A DNA stretch of 64,000 bases from Ideonella paludis (GTDB taxonomy: Bacteria > Pseudomonadota > Gammaproteobacteria > Burkholderiales > Burkholderiaceae_C): contig NZ_JAGQDG010000004.1 of assembly GCF_018069865.1 (NCBI RefSeq), forward strand, positions 1-64,000, read 5' to 3'. The position numbers and the translations under genes were made by a program. Under the pieces are notes generated by a model. It did no database searches. It worked only from the letters and a program-made list of their open reading frames with translations, and had not been told where the DNA came from. Shown here in pieces: positions 63,045 through 64,000 of this stretch. Position 1 is the stretch's first letter, and each line of letters begins with the position of its first letter.

Positions 63045-64000
63045 GGCGCGCCAGCCATTCAATGCAGCCGTCCATCTGCGGGGTGGCACGGTCGGCTTGA
63101 GGATGGTTGATCAGGGCCGTCACCACCACCACATGGCCTGAGCGAGTCTTGATGTAGCCGGCCAAGGCACGGGTATCCAGCAGCGTGCCGGTCTTGAGAT
63201 AGGCCTGGCCCTGGGCCGCCCCGCCGCGCAGGCGATGCTGCATCGTACCGTCCACCCCGGCCAAGGGCAAAGAGCTGAGCAAGGCCATGCCCTGCGGGTG
63301 ATAGGCAAAGCGCTCCAGCAGGCTGGCCAAGGCACGCGGCTTGGCACGCTCCTGGCGTGAGAGGCCTGAGCCCGAATCGACCTCAATGTCGCCCCGCGCC
63401 AAGCCCTGTTGCGCCAGCCATTGCTGCAGGCGGCGCTGGGCACCGGCCAAGGTCGCCGCCTGGCTGGGAAAGCCCGGCGACATGGCCAGCATGAGGTGGC
63501 GGGCGGCCAAGTTGTCGCTGGTTTTGTTGATGTCGCGCAGCAGCGCCGGCAGGCGCTCAGACTGGTGCACCGAGAAGAGCTTGGGGGCGCGGGGCGCAGC
63601 GGGCTGGTCCAGCACCGAGCCGGTCAGGCGCCCACCGGCCCGGGCCCAGGCGTGTGCGACGGCCATGCGCGCCACTTGGCCGGGCGGCAGCACCGCCTCC
63701 ACCGTCATGGGCCCACAGGCAGCCGCCCATTCGCCGTGCAGTTGTAGTCGGGGGGCGGCTTCAGGGCGGCTCTCATCGCGCGCCCACTGTGGCACCGGTT
63801 GGCAGGCACGCTGGCCCGCGAACGCGGTAGCCACTTTGGACCCCGCCAGGGTGGCCTGCGGGCGTCCATCGGCGTCGGCTTTGAGGCTGACGCGCACCCG
63901 GCCTTGGTCGATCATCAGCGCATCGGGCCACAAATGGTGCGGTCGGCTGGCAGAGGGCGTGGGCGTGAAGGCATGGTCCTTGGCCGTCAGCGCAAAAGCA
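63037..64000 (-). CDS. dacB: D-alanyl-D-alanine carboxypeptidase/endopeptidase PBP4 (C-terminal part)
   Basis: Periplasmic low-mass penicillin-binding protein. The reading frame enters from the right edge of the window (first visible residues AFALTAKDHAFTP) and so lacks the signal peptide and SxxK Ser. Visible motifs are SDN in NKTSDNLAAR and KTG in AYLKTGTLLDTRALAGYI, both family hallmarks. About 320 residues are present. It is cotranscribed with the GGDEF-EAL gene through the 8-base overlap. Confidence 0.9.
   Translation of the reverse strand, partial: AFALTAKDHAFTPTPSASRPHHLWPDALMIDQGRVRVSLKADADGRPQATLAGSKVATAFAGQRACQPVPQWARDESRPEAAPRLQLHGEWAAACGPMTVEAVLPPGQVARMAVAHAWARAGGRLTGSVLDQPAAPRAPKLFSVHQSERLPALLRDINKTSDNLAARHLMLAMSPGFPSQAATLAGAQRRLQQWLAQQGLARGDIEVDSGSGLSRQERAKPRALASLLERFAYHPQGMALLSSLPLAGVDGTMQHRLRGGAAQGQAYLKTGTLLDTRALAGYIKTRSGHVVVVTALINHPQADRATPQMDGCIEWLARHA

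Overview
The window is a GC-rich (roughly 60-65 percent by eye), gene-dense piece of a betaproteobacterial chromosome, most likely order Burkholderiales. The evidence is the order trxB - Crp/Fnr regulator - ftsK - lolA - rarA, a DUF3460 gene directly before scpA, zinc-free L28/L33, a TamA/TamB pair, a YaeQ protein and an oxygen-dependent OLE1-type desaturase. I cannot name the genus. I see no rRNA, CRISPR array, prophage, integrase or insertion sequence; the region is mostly core genome with a few accessory genes.

Layout. 1-8.7 kb: the start of a LivH-type permease, rarA, an inserted cheW plus outer-membrane-like gene, lolA, ftsK, a Crp/Fnr regulator, trxB, and rpmB-rpmG with promoter and terminator. 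8.7-9.25 kb: a gene-free tract with two large palindromic structured elements. 9.25-18.6 kb: desaturase, an RsmB-type methyltransferase with purN, trpS-EamA transporter-sulfurtransferase, a universal stress protein behind an FNR-like box, a ZIP transporter, a Tat-exported dienelactone hydrolase and a Gly/Cys-tailed protein. 18.8-31 kb: metG, two orphan secreted proteins, a SulP transporter, DUF3460-scpA, an orphan response regulator, a MaoC protein, a peptide-binding protein, an HMA protein, an HD-GYP phosphodiesterase and a diheme cytochrome c. 31-44 kb: a MoxR ATPase, GNAT, S9 peptidase, a PTS-EIIC/EAL membrane protein, a CoxE-like VWA protein, then tamA and tamB. 44.6-64 kb: an RhlE-type helicase overlapping an antisense M3 peptidase, a Gfo/Idh oxidoreductase, YaeQ, a prolyl oligopeptidase, a small GNAT, a TonB-dependent receptor, a retropepsin-like protease, a dehydrogenase-phosphotransferase fusion, a WYL regulator divergent from an unknown gene, a histidine phosphatase, a third structured element, tRNA-Gly(CCC), a GGDEF-EAL protein and the end of dacB.

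How genes work together. Cyclic-di-GMP turnover is represented three times (HD-GYP, EIIC-EAL, GGDEF-EAL). Envelope biogenesis is represented by lolA, tamA-tamB and dacB. Genes are packed with ATGA, TTGA and GTGACTGA start/stop overlaps, and four convergent pairs overlap at their stop codons.

Most promising for follow-up: (1) a family of at least three structured intergenic elements sharing an AGCGARGT motif, whose stem deviations are mostly or wholly G-U pairs on one strand; (2) two perfect AGGCTCA-N5-TGAGCCT palindromes placed in the spacers of both proposed divergent promoters between the WYL regulator and a 402-residue unknown protein; (3) an EIIC-like sugar-binding membrane domain fused to an intact EAL domain; (4) a dehydrogenase-APH fusion. 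Starts were chosen from ribosome-binding sites, family N-termini and signal peptides; family calls come from reading the sequence, not from database searches.
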